From the NCBI RefSeq assembly GCF_963678975.1, contig NC_089276.1, forward strand, positions 6,225,098 to 6,289,097: 64,000 nt of DNA, written 5' to 3'. The notes beneath the pieces were generated by a model that was given only the letters and a program-made list of their open reading frames with translations, was not told the origin of the DNA and ran no database searches. Made by a program: the position numbers and the translations under genes. The DNA comes from Dysidea avara (taxonomy: Eukaryota; Porifera; Demospongiae; Dictyoceratida; Dysideidae). Below, one piece after another: positions 1 through 12,061 of the stretch; positions within the stretch are counted from its first letter, which is position 1; every line of letters begins with the position of its first letter.

Positions 1-1370
1 CATTTGTAAACCCAGGAACACAATCACATGAGAAACCATCCACTAAATCACTGCAAGTTCCATTGTTCACACAGGGATTGGGGCTACAATCATCAATGTT
101 AAAGGAGCAGTTTTTGTCAGTAAAACCAGGTACACAATCACAAGAGAAATCATTTACTGAGTCTCTACATGTTCCATTGTTCTGGCAAGGATCAGGACTA
201 CAATCATCAATGTTTACATCACATGTTTTGCTAGTAAAGCCAGCTACACAGTCACAGGTGAAGTCATTTATTAAATCATTACACATTCCGCCATTTTCAC
301 AAGGATCAGGGCTACATTCATCAATATTAGTAGAGCAGTTTTTATCAGTAAAACCAGGTACACACTCACACATAAAATCATTTGTCGAATCAAAGCACAT
401 TCCGTTGTTCTCACAAGGGTTAGGATTGCATTCATCAATGTCAATCGTACACATTGGTCCTGTATAACCGGGAACGCATTCGCAAGAAAAGTCATTTATC
501 ATGTCAACACAGGTTCCATCATTCTCACAAGGGTTGGGACTACAGTCATCAACGTTAGTTGAGCAGTTTTTGTCTGCAAAACCAGGTACACATTCACAAG
601 AGAAGTCATCTATCAAATCAGAACATGTTCCATTGTTCTCACAAGGATTGGGACTGCAATCATCAATGTTAGTAGCACATGTTTTATCAGTAAAGCCGGC
701 TACACAGTCACAAAAGAAATCATTTACTAAATCAAAACAAGTTGCATTATTCTGGCAAGGGTCAGGACTACATTCGTCAATATTAGTAGAGCATAGGACA
801 TCAGTAAAACCAGCCAAACAGTTACATGTAAAGTTGTTCTTTGAGTCAATACATGTCCCATTATTCTCACAAGGATTAGGAGTGCAGTCATCAATATTGA
901 CGGCACATGTTGGTCCCGTATAGCCTAGTAAACATATACATGAAAAGCTATTTATAAAATCAATACAAGTGCCATTATTCTCACAAGGGTTGGGGCTACA
1001 GTCATCAATATTAGTTGAACAGTTTTTGTCAGTAAAACCAGGCACACATTCGCAAGAGAAGTCATTTACTAAATCAGTACACATTGCACTGTTCTGGCAT
1101 GGATCAGGGCTGCACTCATTGATGTTAGTAGAGCAGGTTTTATCAGTGTAGCCAGCTACACAAGCACAAGAGAAGTCATCCACTAAATCACTACAAGTTC
1201 CATTATTCTGACAAGGGTCAGGACTACAATCATCAATGTTTACATCACATGTTTTGCTAGTAAAGCCAGCTACACAGCTACAAGAGAAATCAGCTACCAA
1301 GTCAAAACAAGTTCCATTATTCTCACAGGGATAAGGGTCACAGTCATTGATGTTAAATGCACAAGTTTCT
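1..1370 (-). repeat. Homogenised 114-bp tandem EGF units
   Basis: Units closest to the left edge are much more alike than those further right. A unit boundary recurs every 114 bp (for example near 76, 190, 307, 421, 535, 649, 763, 877, 991, 1105, 1219). The stretch at 192-255 recurs almost unchanged at 1218-1281, an offset of 1026 bp or exactly nine units, which indicates recent block duplication or conversion within the exon. Confidence 0.85.
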
Positions 1371-4300
1371 CCAGTAAAGCCAAAAATACAGTTACACATA
1401 AATGTTGTTCCTATATCAATACAGGTAGCATCATTACGACAGGGATTGGGGTCACAGTTGTTACGTGGAACTTCACAAGTGGCTCCAGTGAAGCCTTCTA
1501 CACATAGACAAAAATAGCTGTTCACACCATCAAAGCATGTGGCATTGTTTCGGCATGCATCATTTGCACAATCATCAATATTTGTTTCACACAGCAAGCC
1601 CGTGTAGCCCAATACACAATCACACATAAACCCATCAGGAAGATCGGTGCAAATACCTCCATTCTGACAGCCTTGAACAGTAGAGCAATTCGTAAGGCCG
1701 AGATCACACGTAGACCCTGTGAAACCTGATGGGCAGGTACAAGTGAAATCATTAACAAGATCAGTACAGGTGCCTTCATTGAGACACGGGTTAGGATCAC
1801 AATCATCTATGTTAACATCACATAGCCCCCCAGTATAGCCAGCATCACAAAAGCAGAAAAAGTCATCGATACCATCCAGGCAATTGCCATTCTGGCATGG
1901 ATTAGGATCACAATCATTAATATTCTCACGACATGTCTCTCCAGTGTACCCATCTGCACATGAGCAATTGAAGCCACCCAACAGGTCCGCACAGGTCCCA
2001 CCATTGGTGCAAGGGTTAGGTATACAGTCATTTATATCTTGTTCACATGTGACACCAGTGTAGCCAGGAGCACACATACAAGTTGTCGAGTTGATGCCAT
2101 CAATACATGTACCTCCATTGGCACACAGTCCAGGACTGCAGTCATTAATGTTCACTTCACAATCTGATCCAGTAAACCCAACTGGACACATGCATGTGAA
2201 ACTATCAACTCCGTCAATACAAGTAGCATTGCTGACACAAGGGTCTGAATGGCAGTCATCAATATCTACATCACAAAGCTCACCAGTAAAGCCACTAGCA
2301 CAAGTACAATTGAATGTATCTACCCCAAGTAGGTCTGTGCATGTTGCACCATTATCACAAGGAGGTGGCATACAATCATTAATAACAGTCTCACACAGTG
2401 AGCCAGTAAACTCTGGTGTACACCTACAATTGAAGTTACCATCCGTCTCAAAAACACATGTTCCATTATTCAAACAAACAACGAGGTCACAACTATCCAT
2501 TTCACACAGGTCTCCAGTAAATCCATTAGGACACTGACATGTGAAGCTCCCAAATGTGTTATTGCAAGTACCTCCATTCATACATGGATCATTTCCACAT
2601 TCATCAATATCTACCTCGCACCTAGTTCCTGTTAACCCACTAGGACAATTACAGGAAAATGTGTCATTTGCTTCAATGCATGTTCCATTATTGAGACAAG
2701 GGTTAAGAGTGCAGTTCAAAATATCAATCCGGCAATGATTACCTGTATACCGGTCAGGACATTCACAACTGAAAGAAGCAATTCCATCAACACATGTACC
2801 ACCATTTGCACAAGGGTTGGGCATGCAATCATTGATGTCCTCTTCACACAGAATACCAGTGAACCCATTGGAGCATAAGCACTCAAAGTCATCTACCAGG
2901 TCTCTGCATCTTCCTCCATTCTCACATGTCATATTACTACAATCATTGATATTAAGCTCACAAAACTGGCCAGTAAATCCTGGAACACACAAGCAGGAGA
3001 ACCCCCCTATTTGGTCCACACATGCAGCATTGTTAGTACAGTTGTTACCAATGCAGTCGTCAATGTTAACATCACAGTCTCTACCAGTGTATCCTTCAGT
3101 ACAGATGCACATATAGTCACCTATTTCATCTAAACAGGTTGCATTATTTAAACAAGGACTGCTAGCACACTCGTTGATATCAATCTCACAACTGGTACCA
3201 TTGTATCCCATGGGACACTGACAAATAAACCCATCTCCATCTTCAATACATGTGGCATTATTCTCACAAGGATCAGATGCACATTGAAGAATCTCTGTAT
3301 TGCAAGTAGGGTCAGTAAAGCCATCCATGCAGGTGCAGTTAAAACCATTAACCAGATCTGTACATGTTCCATTGTTACTGCAGGGCATACTGGAACAATC
3401 ATCAATATCAACAGAACAGTTAACACCAGTGTAACCAGCATCACACAGGCAATCATACTGGTTAATACCATCCATACAAGTAGCACCATTAAGACAAGGG
3501 TCTGGAGAACATTCATTAATGTCAGTCTCACAGTGAGTGCCAGTATAGCCATCCAAACACTCACACATGTACGACCCAGGAGTAGGATCATTGACACACA
3601 TACCATTGTTCATACATGGCTCCTGGTCACAGTCGTCCATGAAAACACTACAATTCTCACTGGTATACCCTGGTGAACACATGCACATGTAGCTATTGAT
3701 CCCATCTATACAAGTGCCATTGTTAAGACAAGGTTCATCAATACAATCGTTGATATTGATCTCACATAAGTCACCGTCAAAACCCATCGGACATACACAT
3801 GTAAAGCCTGCTACTTCATCTATACAAGTTGCTCCATTCATACAGCCAGGATCAGCCATGGCACAGTCATCGATGTTTGTTGAACAAAGGGGATCTGTGA
3901 AACCTCTTCTACAGAAGCACATAAAACCTCCAGGCTCATTTTCACATAGCGCATCATTTTGGCAGGGCATCTCAGTTCCACACTCATCAACGTCTTCTGT
4001 ACAATTTCTGCCAGTGTAACCAGGGGCACATATGCAATTGTAGTCATTTATTTGATCAACACAGGTTGACAAAACATGACAGGGAGATGGACTACATTCA
4101 TCGACTTCATTCTCACAAAACATCCCATTAAATCCATTTACACATTGACAAGATGTTTCCGTGCTGTTTAATACCACACACAGTCCACTGTTCTCACAGA
4201 AATCTTCTTGTGGCATACATGAAGACTCTAGTTCACAACTGGACCCTCCAAATCCTACTGAGCAGTTACAGTAAAATGATTCAATGTCATCAATACATGT

Positions 4301-4920
4301 GCCGTTATTCAAGCAAACATCAACATCACAATTGTCAATGTTCATATCACAGTTTGTACCAGTAAATCCAAAATCACACTCGCACATAAAATCATCAATC
4401 AAATCAATACAGCGCCCATTGACACAAAGATTGTCCACACAATCATTGATATTAGTTTGACACTGACGTCCAGTAAAACCATTGGGACATTCACATACAA
4501 ACTCATTAATTAGATCTACACAGGTTGCATTATTCAAACAAGGATCACTGATACACTCGTCAATATCTATATCGCAGGTATCACCAGTGAAACCAAATGG
4601 ACAATCACATGTAAAGGTGGTGCCACTAGTGTCTTCCATGCACAATCCATTGTTCTCACATGGACTGGGATGACAAGGAGTTCTTATGTCTGTACAATTT
4701 TGCCCTGTAAACTCATTGGTGCATTCACAAAGATATGATAGGCCATCAAGTGTGATAATATTTGAACAATTTCCACCATTCTCACAAGGCATGGATGCAC
4801 AAAATGATGGGTGTTCACAAAGTGGCCCAAAATGTGTGTCCGGACATTGGCAAGTAAAGTTAAGACTGCTCTCTTTTATACACGTACCAGAATTTTCACA
4901 AACGTTTGGTGAACATGGAT
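1..4920 (-). CDS. Giant single exon encoding 43 EGF modules
   Basis: After an acceptor TAG at 4922-4921 the minus frame is open for 1639 codons to the window edge. I count 43 EGF modules (the last cut by the edge), nearly all about 38 residues (114 bp). Most begin with the calcium-binding start (N/D-I-D/N-D/E-C) and contain C-x-D-x4-F-x-C, the Asp/Asn beta-hydroxylation consensus. Many carry C-E/L-N-N-G-T-C, fitting the Notch-type O-fucose consensus C2-x4-S/T-C3, and some (CASDPC, CISDPC, CHSDPC) fit the O-glucose consensus. The first three modules are more divergent and lack the Ca-binding start. No intron interrupts the array, which is unusual because EGF modules are generally encoded on separate phase-1 exons. 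Confidence 0.93.
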
Positions 4921-6379
4921 CTAGATACACATGCGATTTAACACTTGTTCAATGTACTCGATAACTATAACTACTTACCACAGTCCCTCTCATCAGTATT
5001 GTCTCCACAATCATCCACATCATCACACAACTGAAACTGGGATACACACTGACCATTGTCACACTGTATTGGTGTTGTGTCACTGGCTGCACAGTTATTA
5101 TCTGTAACACAAAACAAACAAAATGATGATAGAGATCTCCCACTATATAACATTAGTCGTTATCACCACCAAGTGATTGAGTCAGGAAGAGTTGATTTAT
5201 TTGTAGTTAGTTAATATATTGCATTCTGTAAGTACGTGAAATAATCAATTATAATGTATGTATGTGTGTAATTAATTTTCTTTTGGACTAATCAGTGATT
5301 AACTGGCTGTTCAGTACAATAAATGTGAATAAAACATGCAACTTTTTTTTTCAATCCAGTGCATGTCAGCTTCTACCATGTCTATATATGTGGCTCAGTA
5401 ACATCCTGCAGAAAACAAGCGGGTTATGCCAATGTTTTTATGACAGCAAATGTGGACAGTGTCCATGAGTACTAAGTATCTATAAAAAAGATTATTGCTA
5501 GAGTAAGTTAGTTGATTAAAGTCACAGTCAATACACACTTAGAAATTCAACATTAAAACAAGAACATGGCTATATTGCAGAAAATATTCGAGTAAAAAGT
5601 TAGTAAATTTATTTAGTATTATAGTTTTGTTTCTAAGAAAGTTGCAAATAGACCATGCCAAGTAGCTACACTTCTTACCAATTGGACAATCTGCTTCATC
5701 AGACCCATCAGTACACTGACTTTCACCATTACACCGTACTGATATTGGTAGACAAGCTGTGTTGTTACACTGGAACTCCTCACTTGTACACTCTGTAATA
5801 ATAAATCTTTATTTGTATAATGTATTGAATGAGATCATGGGTAATGTGAGCAAGTATGGCTGATAGCTAATGGAAAAAGTGTATATTAAAACTATATAGC
5901 TGAAGTAGGACTTACATGCGGCTATTGAGCATTGAATTCACTGTACATTGTAAGTGTATGAGTGTTGTGCTATAGATTATCAGCGTCCACATACCTCTGC
6001 AGTTAAACTCATCCGAGCCATTTACGCAGTCGCTGATGTTGTCACATCTGAGGATCATCGGTATACAATTACCATCTTGACACTCAAACTGCATGACGGG
6101 ATCACAATTCTGGCTGGAAACTAAAGGATAGACATACGATAAGCGGTGGGGCCGGCTAACTAGCAAACTTTTAAAGCATAGCTACCAAATAAATGAGTGT
6201 CTAAATGTTCAAGGTGCTTTTCGGATAAGGAAATATGGTTGGCGCCGCATTTCAAATGACCAGCCTTCGCTACACGCAAGGTGGTGCAGGGGGGCGTAAC
6301 TGGGCTAACCTTCGCTGAAAGCAGCCAAAATCAGTAGCGCGGCAAACAACGAACTGATTGATAGCTTCCAACTATTCAT
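1..6379 (-). CDS. LDLa-EGF repeat secreted/membrane protein, 5' part
   Basis: Five minus-strand exons: 6379-6310, 6120-5995, 5792-5679, 5101-4979 and 4920 to beyond position 1. All introns are phase 1 and the frame stays open. The start ([20 protein letters not shown]) is a textbook signal peptide. Then come three LDL-receptor class A modules with six cysteines and acidic calcium-binding ends, followed by 43 EGF modules. The layout resembles extracellular adhesion or matrix proteins of the fibropellin/Notch-ectodomain type; a Notch LNR or transmembrane part would lie left of the window, so Notch identity is not shown. It should act outside the cell, probably in Ca2+-dependent binding. All-phase-1 module borders are typical of animal exon shuffling. 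The 3' end is missing. The family call is solid; a specific orthologue cannot be given. Confidence 0.9.
4979..5101 (-). CDS. LDLa module 3 exon
   Basis: Acceptor TTACAG ends at 5102 and donor GTAAGT starts at 4978. The exon encodes one LDL-receptor class A repeat with six cysteines and the calcium cage [15 protein letters not shown]. It is joined to the EGF exon by a 58-bp intron (4921-4978). Confidence 0.9.
5102..5678. other. Intron 3 of the LDLa-EGF gene
   Basis: A 577-bp AT-rich intron. I see no coding potential or repeat family in it. Confidence 0.7.
5679..5792 (-). CDS. LDLa module 2 exon
   Basis: A phase-1 exon with acceptor ATTACAG and donor GTAAGA. It encodes an LDLa repeat starting CTSEEFQC and ending [10 protein letters not shown], which holds the SDE calcium-binding core. 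Confidence 0.9.
5995..6120 (-). CDS. LDLa module 1 exon
   Basis: A phase-1 exon with acceptor TTTAG and donor GTATGT. It encodes an LDLa repeat ([14 protein letters not shown] ... [10 protein letters not shown]) directly after the signal peptide. Confidence 0.9.
6310..6379 (-). CDS. Signal-peptide first exon of the LDLa-EGF gene
   Basis: The ATG at 6379-6377 opens 23 codons plus one base, with a short basic start, a hydrophobic core ([13 protein letters not shown]) and a probable cleavage region AFSE. The donor is GTTAGC, weaker than its neighbours, but phase 1 matches the next exon exactly. Confidence 0.8.
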
Positions 6380-6570
6380 TATAATTTCTCCAGCATCAAC
6401 AAACTGTATCAAACTAGCTCGATACTCCCATGAAGCGAGCTCGATGAAGCAGGCTCCAGCCTGGTATTAAATGGAAATAACGTAATTAGAAAACGTTCGT
6501 GCTATATACGGTAACGCAAACGTAACTATTGGTTACCACGGTAATTTATATACAATGAAATAATATACAA

Positions 6571-9500
6571 TTATGAAGGAGTCAACAACACGGTAAACCT
6601 GTTCCACCCCCTTTCTACATAAGGTCTCAAGTTGCCAACAACAGTTTCACTTCTGCAAGAAAAGAATAAACAAGCAGCCACACCCCCATAATAACATACT
6701 TTACTTCTTGTCCATCATGTTGTACATGGATAAGTGATAATGGTAGTCCATTATGAAGTGATATTTTACCCTTTAGGGTCAGTAGAGTATCATCACTGTG
6801 TAGAGTGAATCTGTATGGGAAACAGCACTCATACACACAACACTCTTTGTGATTATAAACAGATAAATTTTGCCAACCTTAAAATTAAAACAGTAAAAGT
6901 TCTAATTCCCAAGTGAACCAGCATTCATAGTTATAATATAAAAGGCAAAAGCAAATAAAATTTCACATATACAAACCTTCTTTTACAGATTGCCTAACAT
7001 CCCGTTCACACTATCCCAGGTTAGCCAGTGTTTTCAACTAGAGTTATTGAACTCGGGTTGGCACTTGTTCACACTACTGCATCTGACGTGAGCTCGATAG
7101 TGCGAGCACCAAACAATAATTAGCTAAAACAAGTGCAAGAGCTTTTTATTATTTAGGTGCTTAATAAAAAGGCACTAGAATTGTAGCGAAGAAGCATAGA
7201 AATAAGTCATACAATGTTGTAAATGCCATTTTAAGCTAGTGGGCGCTCTTTTCGCCAGGAATATTAACGCGTCATACGAGTGTAACTGTCACAAAATCTA
7301 CCAGAACTACAGTATGTCGTAGCCATTTTGAAGAATGGTTTTAAAGTATAAAATATACTCACTGTGTGGCCAACAGAAGTAAGTTATATTGTTAACCTGA
7401 GTTGGCCAGCTTGGAATGCGTTCACACCGCACCCTATCCTGATGCCAGCCCACCTCTCCTTGTTGTGCCGTGCTGTACCTGGTTCAGCACAGCTCAAATG
7501 ATTTACACTGCAATTTGTTTTGAGCCATGCCGTGCTCTACCTCTGTGCTCGAAATAAATTTTTAATGTCAAGAAAATTTCCTAGAATTGTCAGGAATACA
7601 GTTAATTATTTGTATGGCAAATACAGCTGAAACTATGTAGATAGCATTGTGTGAAAATCAGCATGCAAAAACTGGGGGGGGGGGGGGGGGGGGGCACGCC
7701 AATTTTTTTTAAAATTTGATGCTCTGAGACAGTATTTTGGGCAAAATTTATGGTGTAACAATGCGCTTACCACATCATAGCTTTTATAACAATGTATATA
7801 AGAGCACTTTATGTTAGAGTTAAAGCACCGCCATGTGTGTGTACGGAAAATACAGTATGAGGGGGTGTGTCGAGAGGCTAATACAACACAAGGCGAAGCC
7901 AAGTGCTGTATTTGCCTCGAGACACCCCCGAGTACTGTATTTTTCGTACACACAAGCAAGGCAGTGCTTTAAGTGTTATATTGTATTTCCTGGTCGTCTG
8001 GCTCGGAGTGATTTTCTCTAGTACTCAAACCGCTGCGACTTTCGGCGATAAGGATATCAGTAAGTGTTCATATAATCTATTTCTAGTCGTAGAACAAACT
8101 AATAGGATTAGTTTGGCTAGTTTTAGCGATTTACAATGTCTTGCACGTGATCAATTGTGCTGTCTTAGTTTTAAAAGCTTCGTGATCAGATGATTAGTAA
8201 GTGTTTATACAATCTATTTCTAGCCGTAGAACAAACTTATAGGATTAATTTGGCTGGTTTTAGCGATTTACAGTGTGTTGTTTACGTAACATTCCTTAAA
8301 TAAATTCTCCATGTAATTGTACTGTATTTGCCCAAGTGTGCTGTATTTGCCCAAGTGTGCTGTATTTGCCCAATTAAGGTGTATTTGCTCAATTAAGCAC
8401 ATAACTGTACAGTATTTGCCCAATTAGCTGCATAACTGTACTGTATGACTCATACAGTACAGTTATGCAGCTGATTACTGTATGGACAATACGATACGCG
8501 GCATCGCTTTGATCCTCCCATGCAAAGTACAATATATAATGAATAATTTTTATATTTCATGTTTTTTTTGCTTCCATACAGCTATTCCAAGGAACTCCAT
8601 GCTAACAATAATTTGAACAATGATATTTCTTTCCATGATAATGTAATTGCTATGTTTCGAACAATACGCCAATGGCTGTTTTTCAGCTGTGCCCTGGTAC
8701 ACATTCCCAGTTTTACAGCTGGGTGGCTGGAGCAATGGGAGTGAAGTTTCTTGCTCAAGGAAACAACACAGTTGTATAAAGTGCCTGCTCAAGCATTTAA
8801 CCTGGGACCTCTTGATCACCAGGCAGATACCCTACCACCTGGGCTACTACTGCTTGTTACTAGCAAGAAAGAAGAACAACGCTTACAACGGCCTGAATCT
8901 AAACCTGAACTACTTGCTGCCATGTCACGCCATTGTGCATAGAAAATTAAAAACCAGTTAAACCTGTTTCAGGGACCTGTTTGCATACTTTGCACCTCAA
9001 AAATTTAATTGCTCTATGACAAGCTACATGGGAGTAGCTATAGTACGTTCACGTTAAGCTGAATCCTCAAAAACATTTAATAACTCATGGATGCAATTAC
9101 ACACGATCTTGAAATTTGGCTCATTTGTAGTACTGCTTGATTCGCTAAAAATATTTCAAAATCTTTTTGTTCAAATCTTTGACATAATATTTACGGCCAA
9201 TCAAAATTTTCACAATACATTTCCTATGGGGAAGCCATATAAGTACAGTGTCCATTACGGCCCTTTCCTGAACTTGTAATGGAGCCAAACCGTATGTGTC
9301 TGTTGTTGACACCTTTGCTGTTACCAATAATCATTTGGTTAGCTGAAATGTTAACTTGGTTGAGAAAAAATCCACTTTTAATTTTTAGCCATTTTTCAGG
9401 ATTCAGCTCAACGTGAACATACTATATGAGAGTGGGGAAGCGCTGAACAGTGCAGCGAGGTGAGTATTAAATAATACGTACATATCTATGATTCAATGCA

Positions 9501-11767
9501 TGCAAACCATAATTTTATTGTCCGGATTTTTTTTTAATCCGGACATTTAAATTCTGACTTGGAAATTCCACAAATTATCCAGAAACTCGCCAGTTGCCGG
9601 ACATTATTTCGAGCACTGCTATCCAGGTTAGAACATAGTGTGAACTGGGTGTAAGTAACTAGTAAATGATTTAGCCAGGGAAACGAATCTGAAAATCACT
9701 CGTCAAATTTTTGAAGCCTGTATTTGTTCTGAAAATACAAAAAATATGAGAGATAAAGTTACCGTGGTTAACAGACAAACTAGTTAGTACAGAAAATTGG
9801 TCTTGTACTGGAGTTTCATCTTGACATTTAAAATGTCTATATCAATATTGTTGTGACTCTAGTGTTGTATCATAAATACCCACACCAACATTTCACACAT
9901 GTTGTTTAACAACTACTACCTGGTGCAGGGCTATTGCCATAAATAATATCACGACTTATCAGGACAAAGATATATACTATAATGATCGTGAAACCATCAT
10001 GCTATCGAAATGGTAGCAAACCTCCATAAACTTCAACTAGTCTGTAAAGACCATTGTTACTTGTTTATTGTTTGCACCTGTAAAAGTATTCCATGACATA
10101 ACTTCATTATCAAGATACTATCATTTATCATCATAAAAATGATTTTCATTACAGATTTTTCTATTATTACCAGCCCTAGCCATAACATATTTTATTAGCA
10201 CCTAAATCTTAGCATGAAGTGTGATTTCACAATTATAAGTGAATACATGTAGGGTGAGTGTTTTACGCTAACAGAAAACGGATGGCAGACCACCTACATG
10301 CTCGTATACTTCAAGTGTGCAACCAATAGAATATACAAACTGTAGTAGCTGTTCATGAATAATAATGATATATATACAATTTATCCTGTACAATGCCAAA
10401 CAGTTTGGTTTAATGTGCTGTACAAATACATCGAACCACTACGAATTTGTGAACTCACATCGTGATTATATACAAAGTTTGACGAAGGCTTCAGGATACC
10501 ACAACAACATTATAAATTAGAAGAGATAGCACAACAGCACCAGCAACATAAATTCTAAGCACAGTGGAACTGTGTGAGAAGGAATCTGACCATACACATT
10601 GACAATGATAAGTGAGACCGAGCCAGCTAAACTATAACTCACATATACCATGGGAAACAGGCATGGAAACGATACATTATTGAAGCAGCCAACTTGAAAA
10701 CATATTTTGTTGAGCTAGAGAACAAACTCTATCCACTACATGGTGGAACTTCTAGGCTGTATTCTACTAACATGCACTCAAGTGTCACCATCAGTATTAA
10801 TTAGCACCAGTTCTCTATATATCAACACAAATTGTGTACAACATGTTTACATTCAGATACACATTCAATAGCCTATAACCACACAGGGTAATAACATACT
10901 TTAAAGTGTTATCATTCATACTGCCCTCTTCAGCCAGCATATCAACACTGGTGTTATCATCTGTTCCATCAGCTGTATCCTCAGCTGTTAAACACAGTGA
11001 ATAACTTATCATTAGTTATACCCTGAAATTATGTGATTTAAATTATTCATAACTTTTTAAGACAACAGTATATAGAATATCATCACAAATACACACACCT
11101 TGGTACAAAATTTGAAGATCGTAGAAAACTGAATTAGCAGGAAAATATTCTTTAGGCCATGTGAAGCCCTTCCCAGTAGGTCTCACTGGTCCTTTACGTA
11201 GTCCACTATCCTTGGCCTGTATGACAACCAACTATCATCACACACACTTGACTGGGTTATCTCACATCAAATCCCTTGCCATACACATAGTACAATTTTG
11301 TTCCCTGCATCTTAGGTGGTCCCTTAAACACATAGTAACACTTGTAGTCACTTTCAGGGTTAACATCAGGGTCTAAATGTGATTGATATGAAATGGAAAA
11401 ATACAATTTTACACTTATTTACCAGCAGAAGATAACTCAATTCGGGGATGATAAAAGTATCCTGTCTTCTTATCCTGAGTTGAGCTGTCCTCTGCCTTCT
11501 TCACATCATTGTGTCTGTATCTGATGGTACCATGTCCTAGATCTAGTAAGGCTGGAGAGTCTAGCAACTGATGAACAATAGCTTGTATAACTACGTGTAT
11601 CATAATCGTATACTATACATATAGACACCTCTTGAAGGTGCTAAAACACTTTTAATGTAAAATAGCAAGCCCAAAACAAATCTCATGCGACTTACCTCTT
11701 GTTTCTCAGTCACTCTAGGGCTAACGGGCTGGTCTGTTGGCCTCCGTGATGAAGCCCCCGTCCCCAT
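6571..11767 (-). CDS. Unrecognised 239-aa protein with ubiquitin-like C-terminus
   Basis: Seven minus exons: 11767-11696, 11567-11423, 11372-11266, 11216-11099, 10984-10900, 6810-6700 and 6652-6571 (stop TAA). Every junction has AG/GT and the phases agree, giving 720 nt in total. The N-terminus (MGTGASSRRPTDQPVSP) is low complexity; an in-frame upstream ATG at 11857 is an alternative start. The middle holds an aromatic and basic stretch (DYKCYYVFKGPPKMQGTKLY, then KGFTWPKEYFPANSVFYDLQ), followed by an acidic linker (exon 5). The end, about residues 175-239, has ubiquitin-like spacing: a beta-hairpin, a DDTLLTLKGKI-like helix start, GLPLSLIHVQHDGQEV and a final hydrophobic strand RFTVLL. I do not recognise the family. 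It sits head-to-head with the INPP5K-like gene about 295 bp away. Confidence 0.72.
7674..7694. repeat. Homopolymeric G21 tract
   Basis: Twenty-one consecutive G on the plus strand, a C-tract in the sense of the host gene. It is able to form a G-quadruplex on the template-opposite strand and is prone to length change. Confidence 0.9.
7811..8535 (+). repeat. R3 dispersed repeat, copy 1, with foldback head
   Basis: About 720 bp shared with 35920-36585. The head (about 7824-7975) is an inverted repeat with arms around GTACGGAAAATACAGTA and GAGGGGGTGTGTCGAG, and its apex reads GGCGAAGCC. The tail has short tandem units around CTGTATTTGCCCAA (8325-8420) and a 21-bp-arm palindrome (about 8437-8482) built on AACTGTACTGTATG. 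There is no coding potential. Confidence 0.75.
8695..8853 (-). mobile_element. tRNA-derived SINE fragment, copy 1
   Basis: The reverse complement of 8795-8850 resembles a degraded tRNA head: an A-box-like TAGCCCAGGTGG and a mutated B-box region. The neighbouring TTTCTTGCTCAAGGAAACAA matches the copy at 43220-43250. The tRNA fold itself is not intact. Confidence 0.5.
9041..9424. mobile_element. Non-autonomous TIR element
   Basis: The inverted ends read TAGTACGTTCACGTTAAGCT and, at 9398-9424, the complement with one mismatch and one base gap. The interior is 330 bp, AT-rich and non-coding. The superfamily is not determined. Confidence 0.6.
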
Positions 11768-12061
11768 AGTTACGGGGTGTCGCGTTTCTCCGTTTCTGTG
11801 GTGAGCGCTAAAAGGAATAGAAGACTGTCTCGAGGTGCGTGACAAGGTGCGTGACAAGGTGCGTAATCAGCGAGGTCATACCAGCAAATGGTAAGTATCG
11901 TGATATACGTGTGATCTACTTTATGTATAGCCATAAATCAATAGTGAATTTCTCGAGTTGACTTTCAAGCCACTTGTACTGCCAGAAAATAATGCACCTT
12001 CCTCGACCTTCGTATTATTTTATTATTGTAACTTTCGACTGAACGTGTTGTATAGAGCACG
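11768..12061. promoter_or_regulatory. Divergent promoter region
   Basis: 294 bp separate the start codons of the minus-strand unrecognised gene and the plus-strand INPP5K-like gene. Both promoters must lie here or overlap. Three near-copies of GGTGCGTRA occur at 11834-11866. No TATA box is obvious. Confidence 0.5.

Larger units (their letters stand above)
6811..10899. other. 4.1-kb intron of the unrecognised gene, repeat-filled
   Basis: It contains a G21 tract, the R3 dispersed repeat, a tRNA-derived SINE fragment and a TIR element, described separately. At 7004-7115 and 9620-9655 there are similar GTTCACACTAT-type motifs in opposite orientation that may bound a larger old element. From 9425 to 10815 I see only AT-rich sequence. 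Confidence 0.6.

Noticed and set aside
63..1151. Repetitive plus-strand ORFs opposite the EGF array
   Set aside because: They are antisense shadows of the 114-bp EGF units; the minus frame gives cysteine-perfect EGF modules throughout.
1..4900. Regularly spaced repeats resembling a CRISPR array
   Set aside because: The 114-bp period is a coding EGF module, units vary codon-wise, and there is no short-repeat/spacer structure.
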